Assembly: GCA_003248655.1 (NCBI GenBank)
Contig: QFPM01000011.1
Span: 1-64,000 of the forward strand
Source: Microbacterium sp.
GTDB lineage: Bacteria; Actinomycetota; Actinomycetes; Actinomycetales; Microbacteriaceae
Direction: 5' to 3'
Length of the DNA: 64,000 nt
Each line of letters begins with the position of its first letter. The first letter of the stretch is position 1. This document shows, one piece after another, positions 57,033-64,000 of this stretch. The position numbers and the translations under genes were made by a program. A model generated the notes under the pieces. It was not told the DNA's origin, ran no database searches, and saw only the letters and a list, made by a program, of their open reading frames with translations.

Positions 57033-58229
57033 CTACGAGGCGTCGGCGCTGGTGTCGCCGGGAGCCTGCACAGACTCCACAAACGCGCCGGAGATAACCG
57101 GTGCCGTCCGCTCGATCTGCCACGGCCTGGCACCGTGCGCGGCAAGGGCTTCGCCGATGGATGCCGTGTCGATCAGCGGCGGCGGCGCCCACGCGAGGCG
57201 GCGCAAAGTCTCCGGTGTCAGGAGGTTCTCCGTCGGCATCCGAAGTTCGACGGCGAGCTGTTCGATCAGCGGTCGTGCGGCCTTCAGCCGCGCGTCGGCG
57301 GCGGGGTTGCGGTCGGACCAGGCGCGCACGGGCGGCATCCCGTCTCCGGGCACTCGTTCGAGGGGCAGCGCGGGGTCGGCCCGGCCCGCCTCGATGGCAG
57401 CCCACCACCGGTCGAGCTCGGTGCGGCTCGCGCGCCCGGTAAAGTCCTTGACCCGCGACAGGGCCTGCTTGCTCTGCGGGTCGGCGATGATCGCCGCGAT
57501 GAGTGACCGGTCGGGCACGAGCCGGCCGGGGGAGGTGTCCTGCTCGCGGGCGAAGTCTTCGCGTGCTTGCCATAGAGCGCGCGCGACCGCGAGTGCGCGG
57601 CGACCGCGCACCGTGTGCAGGCCGCTGAGCCGGCGCCACGGGTCCTCGCGCGGCGGCTTGTCCGGCCGGGTGCGTACGGTCTCGAACTCCTGTGCGGCCA
57701 GCTCGGTCTTGCCCTGCTCGGCGAGCTCGGCGACCAGCGCGTCGTAGACGTCCACGAGGTGCAGCACGTCGAGGGTCGCGTACTCGAGCCAGGGCTGGGG
57801 GAGCGGACGGGTCGACCAGTCGGCCGCCGAGTGCGCTTTCGCGAGGCTGATCCCCAGTGTGTCTTCGACGACGGCGCCAAGGCCGACGCGCTCATGTCCG
57901 AGCAGGCGAGCGGCGAGCTCCGTGTCGAAGATCGAGGGGGGATCGAGGTGCAGCTCACGCAGCGACGGGAGGTCCTGGCTGGCGGCGTGCAGGATCCACT
58001 CGGCGTCGCCGATGGCATCCTGCAGCGCAGTCATATCGCCGATGGCGGGGGGATCGAACAGGAACGCCCCGGCATCCCGCCGGAAGACCTGCACGAGATA
58101 CGCGCGCTGCGAGTAGCGGAAGCCCGACGCGCGCTCGACGTCGACGGCGACGGGACCCGTGCCGTTCGCGAGCGCGCGAGAGGCGGCGGCGAGACCTTCG
58201 GTGTCGTCGATGACGTCGTATTCAGCCAC
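57033..58229 (-). CDS. rnd: Ribonuclease D-like 3'-5' exonuclease with HRDC domain
   Basis: The 398-residue protein has a DEDD exonuclease domain (VAVDVERASGFRYSQRAYLVQ with the first acidic pair, DTELAARLL, and DWSTRPLPQPWLEYATLDV with the last). Helical HRDC domains follow. Such enzymes trim the 3' ends of tRNA precursors. The GTG at 58229 overlaps the end of the DUF3000 gene by 8 bp, so they are co-transcribed. Confidence 0.9.
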   Translation of the reverse strand: MAEYDVIDDTEGLAAASRALANGTGPVAVDVERASGFRYSQRAYLVQVFRRDAGAFLFDPPAIGDMTALQDAIGDAEWILHAASQDLPSLRELHLDPPSIFDTELAARLLGHERVGLGAVVEDTLGISLAKAHSAADWSTRPLPQPWLEYATLDVLHLVDVYDALVAELAEQGKTELAAQEFETVRTRPDKPPREDPWRRLSGLHTVRGRRALAVARALWQAREDFAREQDTSPGRLVPDRSLIAAIIADPQSKQALSRVKDFTGRASRTELDRWWAAIEAGRADPALPLERVPGDGMPPVRAWSDRNPAADARLKAARPLIEQLAVELRMPTENLLTPETLRRLAWAPPPLIDTASIGEALAAHGARPWQIERTAPVISGAFVESVQAPGDTSADAS

Positions 58230-58812
58230 GCGCCATCCTCTGTGTCCCCAGTACGGCAACGCCTTCCGACCCCGGCGGCAGGCCCGCGAGCATGCACACG
58301 AGCTCGGCCCACGCGTCGACGTGCGCGGCGAGGTCGCCGCTCGGAGACCAGGACGCTCGCAACTCGATCTGCGCGCCGTCGCCTTCGTCGGCAAGTCCGC
58401 CGAAGCCTTTGGACAGCGTCTTCGTCGCCGTTCCGGATGCCGAGTGGAAGGGTGCGTGGCGGGTCGCTAGGGCGTCGATCAGCCACGACCAGGCGACGTC
58501 GGCGAGCAGAGGATCGGTGCCGATCTCGGTTTCGAGCGGAGCCTGCGCGAAGCACACGATCCGCCACGGCCCATTCCAGGCGTCGGGCATCGAGGGATCG
58601 TGGAGCAGGATGAGCCGGCCGGTACCGTACTCGGAATCGACGCCGTCCGCGTCGGGGCGCACATCACCGGCGATCGCGAACGCGAAGGGCGCGAGCGAAG
58701 ACGGCGCTGCGATCTCGCGCACCGAGAAGTCGGGCCGGAAGCTCATTGCCCGAAGCGACGCAACGGTGTCGTCGAAGAGCGCGGCGGAGGCCGCGGGACG
58801 GAGTTCATCCAC
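58222..58812 (-). CDS. DUF3000 protein
   Basis: The 196-residue protein is the conserved actinobacterial DUF3000 family: RPDFSVREIAAPSSLAPFAFAI, GRLILLHDPSMPDAWNGPWRIVCFAQAPLE, and SWSPSGDLAAHVDAWAELVCMLAG. It always lies before the RNase D gene in related genomes, to my knowledge. No activity is known. Confidence 0.88.
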   Translation of the reverse strand: MDELRPAASAALFDDTVASLRAMSFRPDFSVREIAAPSSLAPFAFAIAGDVRPDADGVDSEYGTGRLILLHDPSMPDAWNGPWRIVCFAQAPLETEIGTDPLLADVAWSWLIDALATRHAPFHSASGTATKTLSKGFGGLADEGDGAQIELRASWSPSGDLAAHVDAWAELVCMLAGLPPGSEGVAVLGTQRMARG

Positions 58813-58837
58813 GGTGTCAGACTAGGATGTGGAAACG

Positions 58838-60088
58838 ATGAAGGCATCCAGGCGCGCCGTTGCCGGCGGCTCATACGACGGCACCGCGCTGATCTCGGTC
58901 GCACGGCTTCGAGTTGCCGTCACCGTCCTCGCGTTGGCGTTGTTCGCCGTCTCGGGCGCGCTCGCCGTCATCACGCTGCGCATCGCACGTCGCGTCGTGA
59001 TCCCCGCCGGGCGTGCCGTGGACACCCGCATCCTCGATGTCGACGTCGCCGCGCAGACGATCACGCTTGCGCGAACGCCCGACACCTCGCTACCCGGCCG
59101 GTACGGCCTCTTCACGAACGGTGCCGTCGACTACCTCAAGATCGGGTCAGTGCTCTCGAGCGACGACCAGACCGTGACGCGCAAGCTCCTCACCGAGGTC
59201 GACAGCGGAATGCACCTCGCCCCCGAAGCGGCCTTCAGCGGGTGGTATTTCCGGCGTCCCGAAGAGCTCCACCTGCCGTTCTCGCAGGAATACGTCCGCG
59301 CGGCCATCGGCACGTGCCCGGCCTGGTTCTTCCCCGCGGCGCGGGTTTCGTCGGAGGAGTCGGCGGGCGACACGTGGGTCATCCAGATCCACGGGCGAGG
59401 CACGACCGGATCCGAATGTCTCCGCGCGGTACCCACCTTCCACGCCCTCGGCATCAGCTCGCTGATCGTGTCCTACCGTAACGACGGCATTGCGCCGCGT
59501 ACGCGGACGGGCAGCTACGCCTTGGGGGCGACGGAGTGGCGCGACGTGGATGCCGCGATCGCGTGGGCACGCAAGCGTGGCGCGCGGCGCATCATCCTCA
59601 TGGGGTGGTCGATGGGCGGCGCGATCGCGTTGCAGGTCGCGCTCGCTTCCGCGCACCGGGAGAGCATCGCGGGCCTGGTACTCGATTCTCCCGTCGTCGA
59701 CTGGCGCACGGTGCTGCGCTATCAGGGGCGCGCCCTCGGCATCCCCGCTCCTGTGACGGGCCTTGCGATCGAGACGCTCCGCTCGGACTGGGCGGCCGCG
59801 GCGACGCACTCCGACGGTGGTATCCCCTTCGACCGGCTCGACATCGTGGCGCGCGCGGGAGAGCTGCGTCAGCCCGTCCTCATCCTGCACAGCGACGACG
59901 ACGGCTTCGTGCCCTCGAGCGCGTCGCACGGGCTCGCCGACGCGCGCCCCGATCTCGTGGAGCTGCAGGTGTTCACGACGGCGCGGCACACGAAGCTGTG
60001 GAACTACGACCAGCAGCGCTGGACGGACGCGATCGAGGACTGGCTGCGCCGACACGATCTTGCCCCCGCCGAGGAGATCGCCCCGTGA
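58838..60088 (+). CDS. Membrane-anchored alpha/beta hydrolase
   Basis: The protein of about 416 residues has one N-terminal membrane helix (VAVTVLALALFAVSGALAVITL) and an extracytoplasmic alpha/beta hydrolase domain. The nucleophile elbow is GWSMGGA, the acid is likely in HSDDDGFVPS, and the final His is in TARHTKLWN. It resembles prolyl-oligopeptidase or BAAT-like hydrolases. Its substrate is unknown. Start choices are ATG 58838 (AGGA 9 nt upstream) or GTG 58829. Confidence 0.83.
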   Translation: MKASRRAVAGGSYDGTALISVARLRVAVTVLALALFAVSGALAVITLRIARRVVIPAGRAVDTRILDVDVAAQTITLARTPDTSLPGRYGLFTNGAVDYLKIGSVLSSDDQTVTRKLLTEVDSGMHLAPEAAFSGWYFRRPEELHLPFSQEYVRAAIGTCPAWFFPAARVSSEESAGDTWVIQIHGRGTTGSECLRAVPTFHALGISSLIVSYRNDGIAPRTRTGSYALGATEWRDVDAAIAWARKRGARRIILMGWSMGGAIALQVALASAHRESIAGLVLDSPVVDWRTVLRYQGRALGIPAPVTGLAIETLRSDWAAAATHSDGGIPFDRLDIVARAGELRQPVLILHSDDDGFVPSSASHGLADARPDLVELQVFTTARHTKLWNYDQQRWTDAIEDWLRRHDLAPAEEIAP

Positions 60089-61107
60089 CGACCGTCGTGC
60101 ACCTCAGCGAGCGCAACCCGCAGGTATCCGGCCCGGAGATGGTGGCGGCGCTCGTTCCCCCGCCGCAGTTCGACGATGCCACGTTCGACACGTACCGGGC
60201 GGACCCTGCGTACCCTTCGCAGCAGGAGACGAAGGACCTGCTCGTCGCCTTCTCGGGCGGGGGAGCACCCGCCGAGCGCGGTGGATTCTTCCGCCGCGCG
60301 AAAAGAGGACCTGAGCCCAAGCCGGGCGTGTACCTCGACGGCGGGTTCGGTGTCGGCAAGACCCACCTGCTCGCGTCGATCTATCACGCGATGCCCGCCC
60401 GTCGGAAGTACTTCGGGTCGTTCATCGAGTACACCGCACTCGTCGGTGCGCTCGGTTATCAAAAGACCGTCGAGCTCTTCCGCGGCGCAGACCTGCTGTG
60501 CATCGACGAGTTCGAACTCGACGATCCCGGCGACACGATGGTGATGACGCGCTTGCTGGGCGAGCTCGTGCCCACGGGAACCAAGCTCGCGGCGACCTCG
60601 AACACGCCACCCAACGCGCTCGGAGAGGGGCGGTTCGCAGCGCAGGACTTCCTCCGCGAGATCCACGCAATGGCGGCGAGCTTCGAGACCCTCCGCATCG
60701 ATGGCACGGACTACCGGCAGCGGGCGATCGACGGCCACTCGATCTCGCTCGATGAGGCCGCATACGCGCAGGCGCTGGCGGATGACGGGGCCGCCGGCGG
60801 CGGCGCCGTCTCGGACGACGAGTTCGCCGCGCTCATCCGGCACCTGGCATCCGTGCATCCCTCTCGCTACATCCGGCTGATCGACGGTGTCGGCACGATC
60901 GGTCTCCGCGGCGTCACGCAGCTCGACGACCAGTCGGCGGCGCTGCGGTTCGTCGCTTTCGTCGACCGCGCGTACGACGCGCAGATCCCGGTGCGTGCGA
61001 CGGGGCATGCGCTGGACGAGGTTTTCGCGCCCGAGATGCTCGGCGGGGGATACCGCAAGAAGTACCTGCGCGCCATCTCTCGCCTGAACGCACTCACCCA
61101 TTCGTAA
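60085..61107 (+). CDS. zapE: Cell division protein ZapE (AFG1-like ATPase)
   Basis: The 340-residue AAA+ protein has Walker A GGFGVGKTH, Walker B LLCIDEFELDD, and sensor motif LAATSNTPPNALGEGRF. The family-specific RDGLVRF-like C-terminus (LRFVAFVDRAYD) is present. ZapE binds FtsZ and influences the Z-ring. The GTG at 60085 overlaps the hydrolase stop by 4 bp. Confidence 0.9.
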   Translation: MTTVVHLSERNPQVSGPEMVAALVPPPQFDDATFDTYRADPAYPSQQETKDLLVAFSGGGAPAERGGFFRRAKRGPEPKPGVYLDGGFGVGKTHLLASIYHAMPARRKYFGSFIEYTALVGALGYQKTVELFRGADLLCIDEFELDDPGDTMVMTRLLGELVPTGTKLAATSNTPPNALGEGRFAAQDFLREIHAMAASFETLRIDGTDYRQRAIDGHSISLDEAAYAQALADDGAAGGGAVSDDEFAALIRHLASVHPSRYIRLIDGVGTIGLRGVTQLDDQSAALRFVAFVDRAYDAQIPVRATGHALDEVFAPEMLGGGYRKKYLRAISRLNALTHS

Positions 61108-61187
61108 GAGCACTCGGCTGTTTTCAAGCCGACTCGGCGCCGACGTTCGGCTGGGTGAAATGTGATGTTCACACGGTCGCTAGGTAT

Positions 61188-61203
61188 GTAACCGTTCGGA
61201 AAC
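61188..61203. promoter_or_regulatory. GlnR-like nitrogen-control box before amtB
   Basis: GTAAC, six bases (CGTTCG), GAAAC fits the actinobacterial GlnR half-site pair gnTnAC-n6-GaAAc. It lies 118 bp before the amtB start. GlnR activates ammonium uptake when nitrogen is low, so this is a credible site. Confidence 0.6.
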
Positions 61204-61320
61204 ACGACACGCATGCCGTCGGAAACCGCGTGTGGACACACTGGTGTCGCCCGAACCGATGCGATCCGAAACGCTGCACTGGCGCGGGCCTGAGTAACAC
61301 AACCCCGAGTGAGGATCTTC

Positions 61321-62547
61321 ATGGACAGCGGAAACCTCGCGTGGTCTGTCGCCGCGACAGCCCTCGTGCTTTTTATGACGCCCGGTGTGGCGTTCTTCTA
61401 CGGCGGCCTCGTGAAAGCCAAGAGCGTCGTCAGCATGATGATGATGAGCTTCGGCGCGATGGGTCTCGTCGGCGTGCTCTGGATCCTGTACGGGTCCAAC
61501 ATGACCGTGATCGCCGAAGGCGAGAACCAGTTCCTCGCCGGCAACCCGTTCAGTGACTTCGGTCTCGCCGCCACCGGCAGCGACGGCCTCGTCATCTCGG
61601 CGTACGGTGCGACCTTCGCGATCATCACCGTCGCCCTCATCTCCGGCGCTATCGCCGACCGTGCCAAGTTCGGATCGTGGATGATCTTCGCCGGCATCTG
61701 GGCGACCGTCGTCTACTTCCCGGTGGCTGCGTGGGTCTGGGGCGGTGGCTGGATCTACAACCTCGGCGCGAACATGGGCCTCGACGTCAGCGTCATCGAC
61801 TACGCCGGTGGTACCGCCGTCCACATCAACGCCGGTGCTGCGGCGCTCGCGCTCGCGCTGGTGCTCGGCAAGCGCGTCGGTTTCCAGAAGGGCATCCACA
61901 AGCCGCACAACGTGCCGCTCGTCATGCTGGGTGCGGCGATCCTGTGGTTCGGGTGGTTCGGCTTCAACGCCGGCGCTGAGGGCACGTTCGCGCTCCTGGG
62001 CACCGAGGACTCGTCGGTCGGCCTCATCGTGATCAACACGCTGGGTGCGACGGCTGCGGCCATCATCGGCTGGATCGTCGTCGAGAAGATCAAGGACGGC
62101 AAGGCCTCGTCGGTCGGCGCCGCCTCGGGTGCCGTCGCCGGTCTCGTCGCGATCACCCCGTCGTGTGCCGCGCTCGCCCCCGGTTGGGCGCTCCTGCTCG
62201 GCGTCATCACGGGTGCGGTCTGCGCGCTCGCGATCGAGCTGAAGTGGAAGCTCGGTTACGACGACTCGCTCGACGTCGTGGGCGTCCACCTCGTCGGTGG
62301 TCTCATCGGAACGCTCTACCTCGGATTCTTCGCGACCGACACGGGCCTGTTCACCGGAGGCTCGGGCGCGCAGCTGCTCGTCCAGTTCATCGCCGCCTTC
62401 GGCGTGCTGATCTACTCGTTCGTCGTCGCCTACCTGCTCGGCCTTCTCATCGAGAAGACGATCGGCTTCCGCGTCAAGAACGAGGACGAGATCGCGGGCA
62501 TCGACACCGTCGTGCACGGCGAAGAGGGCTACGCTCTCGCGGAGTGA
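61321..62547 (+). CDS. amtB: Ammonium transporter AmtB
   Basis: The 408-residue channel has eleven predicted membrane helices and family motifs FFYGGLVKAKSVVSMMMMS, GGTAVHINAGAAALALALVLGKR and GVHLVGGLIGTLYLG, which carry the two pore histidines. It moves NH3/NH4+ into the cell. The ATG at 61321 has GAGGA 5 nt upstream; a GTG at 61309 would add four residues. No glnK follows within the window, since MazF-like genes come next. Confidence 0.95.
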   Translation: MDSGNLAWSVAATALVLFMTPGVAFFYGGLVKAKSVVSMMMMSFGAMGLVGVLWILYGSNMTVIAEGENQFLAGNPFSDFGLAATGSDGLVISAYGATFAIITVALISGAIADRAKFGSWMIFAGIWATVVYFPVAAWVWGGGWIYNLGANMGLDVSVIDYAGGTAVHINAGAAALALALVLGKRVGFQKGIHKPHNVPLVMLGAAILWFGWFGFNAGAEGTFALLGTEDSSVGLIVINTLGATAAAIIGWIVVEKIKDGKASSVGAASGAVAGLVAITPSCAALAPGWALLLGVITGAVCALAIELKWKLGYDDSLDVVGVHLVGGLIGTLYLGFFATDTGLFTGGSGAQLLVQFIAAFGVLIYSFVVAYLLGLLIEKTIGFRVKNEDEIAGIDTVVHGEEGYALAE

Positions 62548-62563
62548 CCTCGCGCTATACCGT

Positions 62564-62603
62564 GACGCAGGGCGTCGGACTCACGGGTCCGGCGCCCTGC
62601 GTC
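62564..62603 (+). terminator. Strong terminator hairpin after amtB
   Basis: An 11-bp stem (GACGCAGGGCG and complement) extends into a 5-bp inner stem CGGAC/GTCCG with one mismatch between them. It lies 16 bp after the amtB stop. It is not T-rich downstream. Confidence 0.7.
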
Positions 62604-62623
62604 ATGTGCGTTACGGTGGCGGC

Positions 62624-63154
62624 ATGTCTCCGCGCGCGAACAGCACCGGCTTCCTCGGTCTTCTCAGCCGCGTGTTCTCCGCGCTGTCTTCGACGTCGAA
62701 GGCGCCGGCTGGCGCCGCGGCATCCGTCACCGCTTCGCGGAGCGCCGAGACGGTGGAGATCGACCCGCCGGCAGCCGACCGCCTGCGCATCACGTACGCG
62801 CCGTCGCGAGACGGCGATCCGGATGCCGGGGAAGTCGTCTGGACATGGGTGCCGTATGCCGAGCGCGACGGCCGCGGCAAGGACCGCCCGGTGCTCGTCA
62901 TCGGTCGGGAAAGCGCCGACCGCGTCTACGCGGTCCGACTGACGAGCAAGTCGCACGACGGCGATCGCGATTTCCTGTCGATCGGTTCGGGCCCGTGGGA
63001 TTCGCAGGGGAGGCCGTCGTGGGTCGATGTCGATCAGCTCTACAGCGTGCACCGCGACGGAATGCGCCGCGAGGCGTCGGCGCTGGATGTCGCCCGCTTC
63101 GCGCGTGTCGCGCAGGTGCTGAACGCCCGCTACGGATGGGCCGTCGGTGAGTAG
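62624..63154 (+). CDS. PemK/MazF-like toxin-family protein (first of a tandem pair)
   Basis: The 176-residue product has an N-terminal linker of about 50 residues and a MazF-like SH3-type barrel: GEVVWTWVPYAERDGRGKDRPVLVIGRE, then AVRLTSKSHDGDRDFLSIGSG and WVDVDQLYSVHRDGMRREAS. MazF enzymes are sequence-specific mRNA interferases normally paired with an antitoxin. No antitoxin gene is adjacent. The ATG at 62624 lies just after the amtB terminator. Whether it is an active RNase is uncertain. Confidence 0.78.
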   Translation: MSPRANSTGFLGLLSRVFSALSSTSKAPAGAAASVTASRSAETVEIDPPAADRLRITYAPSRDGDPDAGEVVWTWVPYAERDGRGKDRPVLVIGRESADRVYAVRLTSKSHDGDRDFLSIGSGPWDSQGRPSWVDVDQLYSVHRDGMRREASALDVARFARVAQVLNARYGWAVGE

Positions 63155-63866
63155 GCGCCGGCGCGGAGGATGGGGCTGGCTCGTTCTGGCGCTCATCGCC
63201 GTCCTCGTGCCCGCCGCAGCGACGGCGTCGTGGCAGGGCCGCTGCGTCGACGCGGTCGCTCCGCTCGCGAGCTTCTGCGAGAGCGCCCCGGAGATCGGCT
63301 GGCCGGCCGTCATCGCGCTGTGGGTGGCGTGGCTGCTGCTGATCGCCCTGTGCGTCGCTCGCATGCGCCGGGCGAGGCGCCGCGCGGGTCGCCGCCCGTC
63401 GGCCGCGCATTCCGGGCCGACAGTGGGAGCGTTGGCGACCGTCGAGGTGGCTCGCCCGCCGGCGGGTCTCCGTCTCGAGTATGCGCCGCGGCGCAACGGC
63501 GAGCCGGACGCGGGGGAGATCGTGTGGGCGTGGGTGCCCTACGAGGAGGACCCCTCACAGGGAAAGGACCGGCCACTGCTCGTCATCGGGCGTGCCGACA
63601 CGACCCACGTGTACGCGCTGAAGCTCACGAGTCGAGAGCGCGATGGCGCGCGCGATCATGTCGCACTCGGTTCGGGGCCGTGGGATGCCAGCGGCCGGCC
63701 CAGCTGGGTCGACATCGATCAGGTGTACCGGCTCCACCGCTACGGCATCCGCCGCGAGGCCGCACCTCTGCCGCGAGAGTCGTTCGAGCGTCTCGCCCGC
63801 ATCCTCGCGCGGCGGCACGGCTGGGTGGTAGGTGAGGCGGGCCCGGCCTCGACGAACCGCGGATAG
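63147..63866 (+). CDS. Membrane-anchored PemK/MazF-like protein (second of the pair)
   Basis: The 239-residue product begins with two membrane helices (WGWLVLALIAVLVPAAATASW and WPAVIALWVAWLLLIALCVA). A MazF-like domain, clearly paralogous to the preceding gene, follows: GEIVWAWVPYEEDPSQGKDRPLLVIGRA, LTSRERDGARDHVALGSGPWD and SWVDIDQVYRLHRYG. The GTG at 63147 overlaps the first gene by 8 bp, so the two are co-translated. A membrane-tied MazF fold is uncommon. Substrate and toxicity are unknown. Confidence 0.75.
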   Translation: MSRRRRGGWGWLVLALIAVLVPAAATASWQGRCVDAVAPLASFCESAPEIGWPAVIALWVAWLLLIALCVARMRRARRRAGRRPSAAHSGPTVGALATVEVARPPAGLRLEYAPRRNGEPDAGEIVWAWVPYEEDPSQGKDRPLLVIGRADTTHVYALKLTSRERDGARDHVALGSGPWDASGRPSWVDIDQVYRLHRYGIRREAAPLPRESFERLARILARRHGWVVGEAGPASTNRG

Positions 63867-63870
63867 ATGG

Positions 63871-63943
63871 TGGGCGATACCGGACTCGAACCGATGACCT
63901 CTTCCGTGTGAAGGAAGCGCGCTACCAACTGCGCCAATCGCCC
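63871..63943 (-). tRNA. tRNA-Val (CAC anticodon)
   Basis: On the minus strand the acceptor stem GGGCGAT pairs with ATCGCCC. The D-arm GCGCAGTTGGTAGCGC, the anticodon stem CTTCC/GGAAG with loop TTCACAC, and the T-arm GGTTCGAGTCC are all present. The anticodon CAC reads GUG (valine). A CCA end is encoded at 63870..63868. Confidence 0.95.
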
Positions 63944-64000
63944 GTGATCCCGAAGGACCGAGACTCGATGCTACCGGATGCCGGGCGCCGCCACGAACCG

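Overview
The window looks like a piece of a high-GC actinobacterial chromosome, most probably Microbacterium or another Microbacteriaceae. The grounds are the GC-rich third codon positions, the frequent GTG starts and ATGA/GTGA overlaps, the set of actinobacterial conserved families (DUF3000, DUF3093, DUF3159, DUF3710, DUF4191, DUF4193, SepH, DUF7455) and the order of the housekeeping genes. Taxonomy is inferred from these signs, not from a marker search.

Region 1 (about 1-20,000) is an accessory copper-resistance island, almost entirely on the + strand. At the left edge an IS3-type transposase reading frame begins and appears to have cut off the end of a four-helix copper-storage protein gene. 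A P-loop NTPase gene broken by a 47-bp tandem duplication follows. Then come CsoR (copper sensor), a CopZ-like chaperone, the CopA exporter, a YHS-domain protein, a nuclease-fold-like unknown, DUF6153, DUF305 and BNR-repeat lipoproteins, a phosphoketolase, a second P1B ATPase with an unusual CPD motif, a HAD beta-phosphoglucomutase/GH65 phosphorylase fusion, a type II (archaeal-type) GAPDH, a DUF2933 protein, an EamA exporter and a multicopper oxidase. Many of these genes overlap by 4 bp, which suggests coupled expression. Two CsoR-type palindromes are visible. The carbon-metabolism genes inside the island could form a copper-tolerant bypass of glycolysis (inference).

Region 2 (20,100-35,900) is core chromosome: glnA, RDD and DUF4191 proteins, an unknown membrane protein, sucB, lpdA, leucyl aminopeptidase, a PAC2 protein, the principal sigma factor, a CofE-like protein, an ATP-grasp protein, DUF7455 and topoisomerase IV subunit B.

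Region 3 (35,950-38,150) lies between the two topoisomerase genes and has lower GC in its non-coding parts. It holds a NarL-type two-component system. A 13-codon peptide ORF with a perfect ribosome-binding site sits directly before the kinase, and a near-identical 32-bp inverted-repeat element lies on each side of the kinase gene. This is the best candidate for an undescribed regulatory system.

Region 4 (38,150-64,000) is core chromosome again: parC, a phosphodiesterase, sepH, dut and conserved DUF genes, acnA with a perfect palindrome upstream, dxs, a frameshifted S15-type peptidase, a Band 7 protein, fadB/fadA, RNase D, DUF3000, an alpha/beta hydrolase, zapE, the ammonium transporter amtB with a GlnR-like box, two tandem MazF-like genes without a visible antitoxin, and tRNA-Val(CAC).
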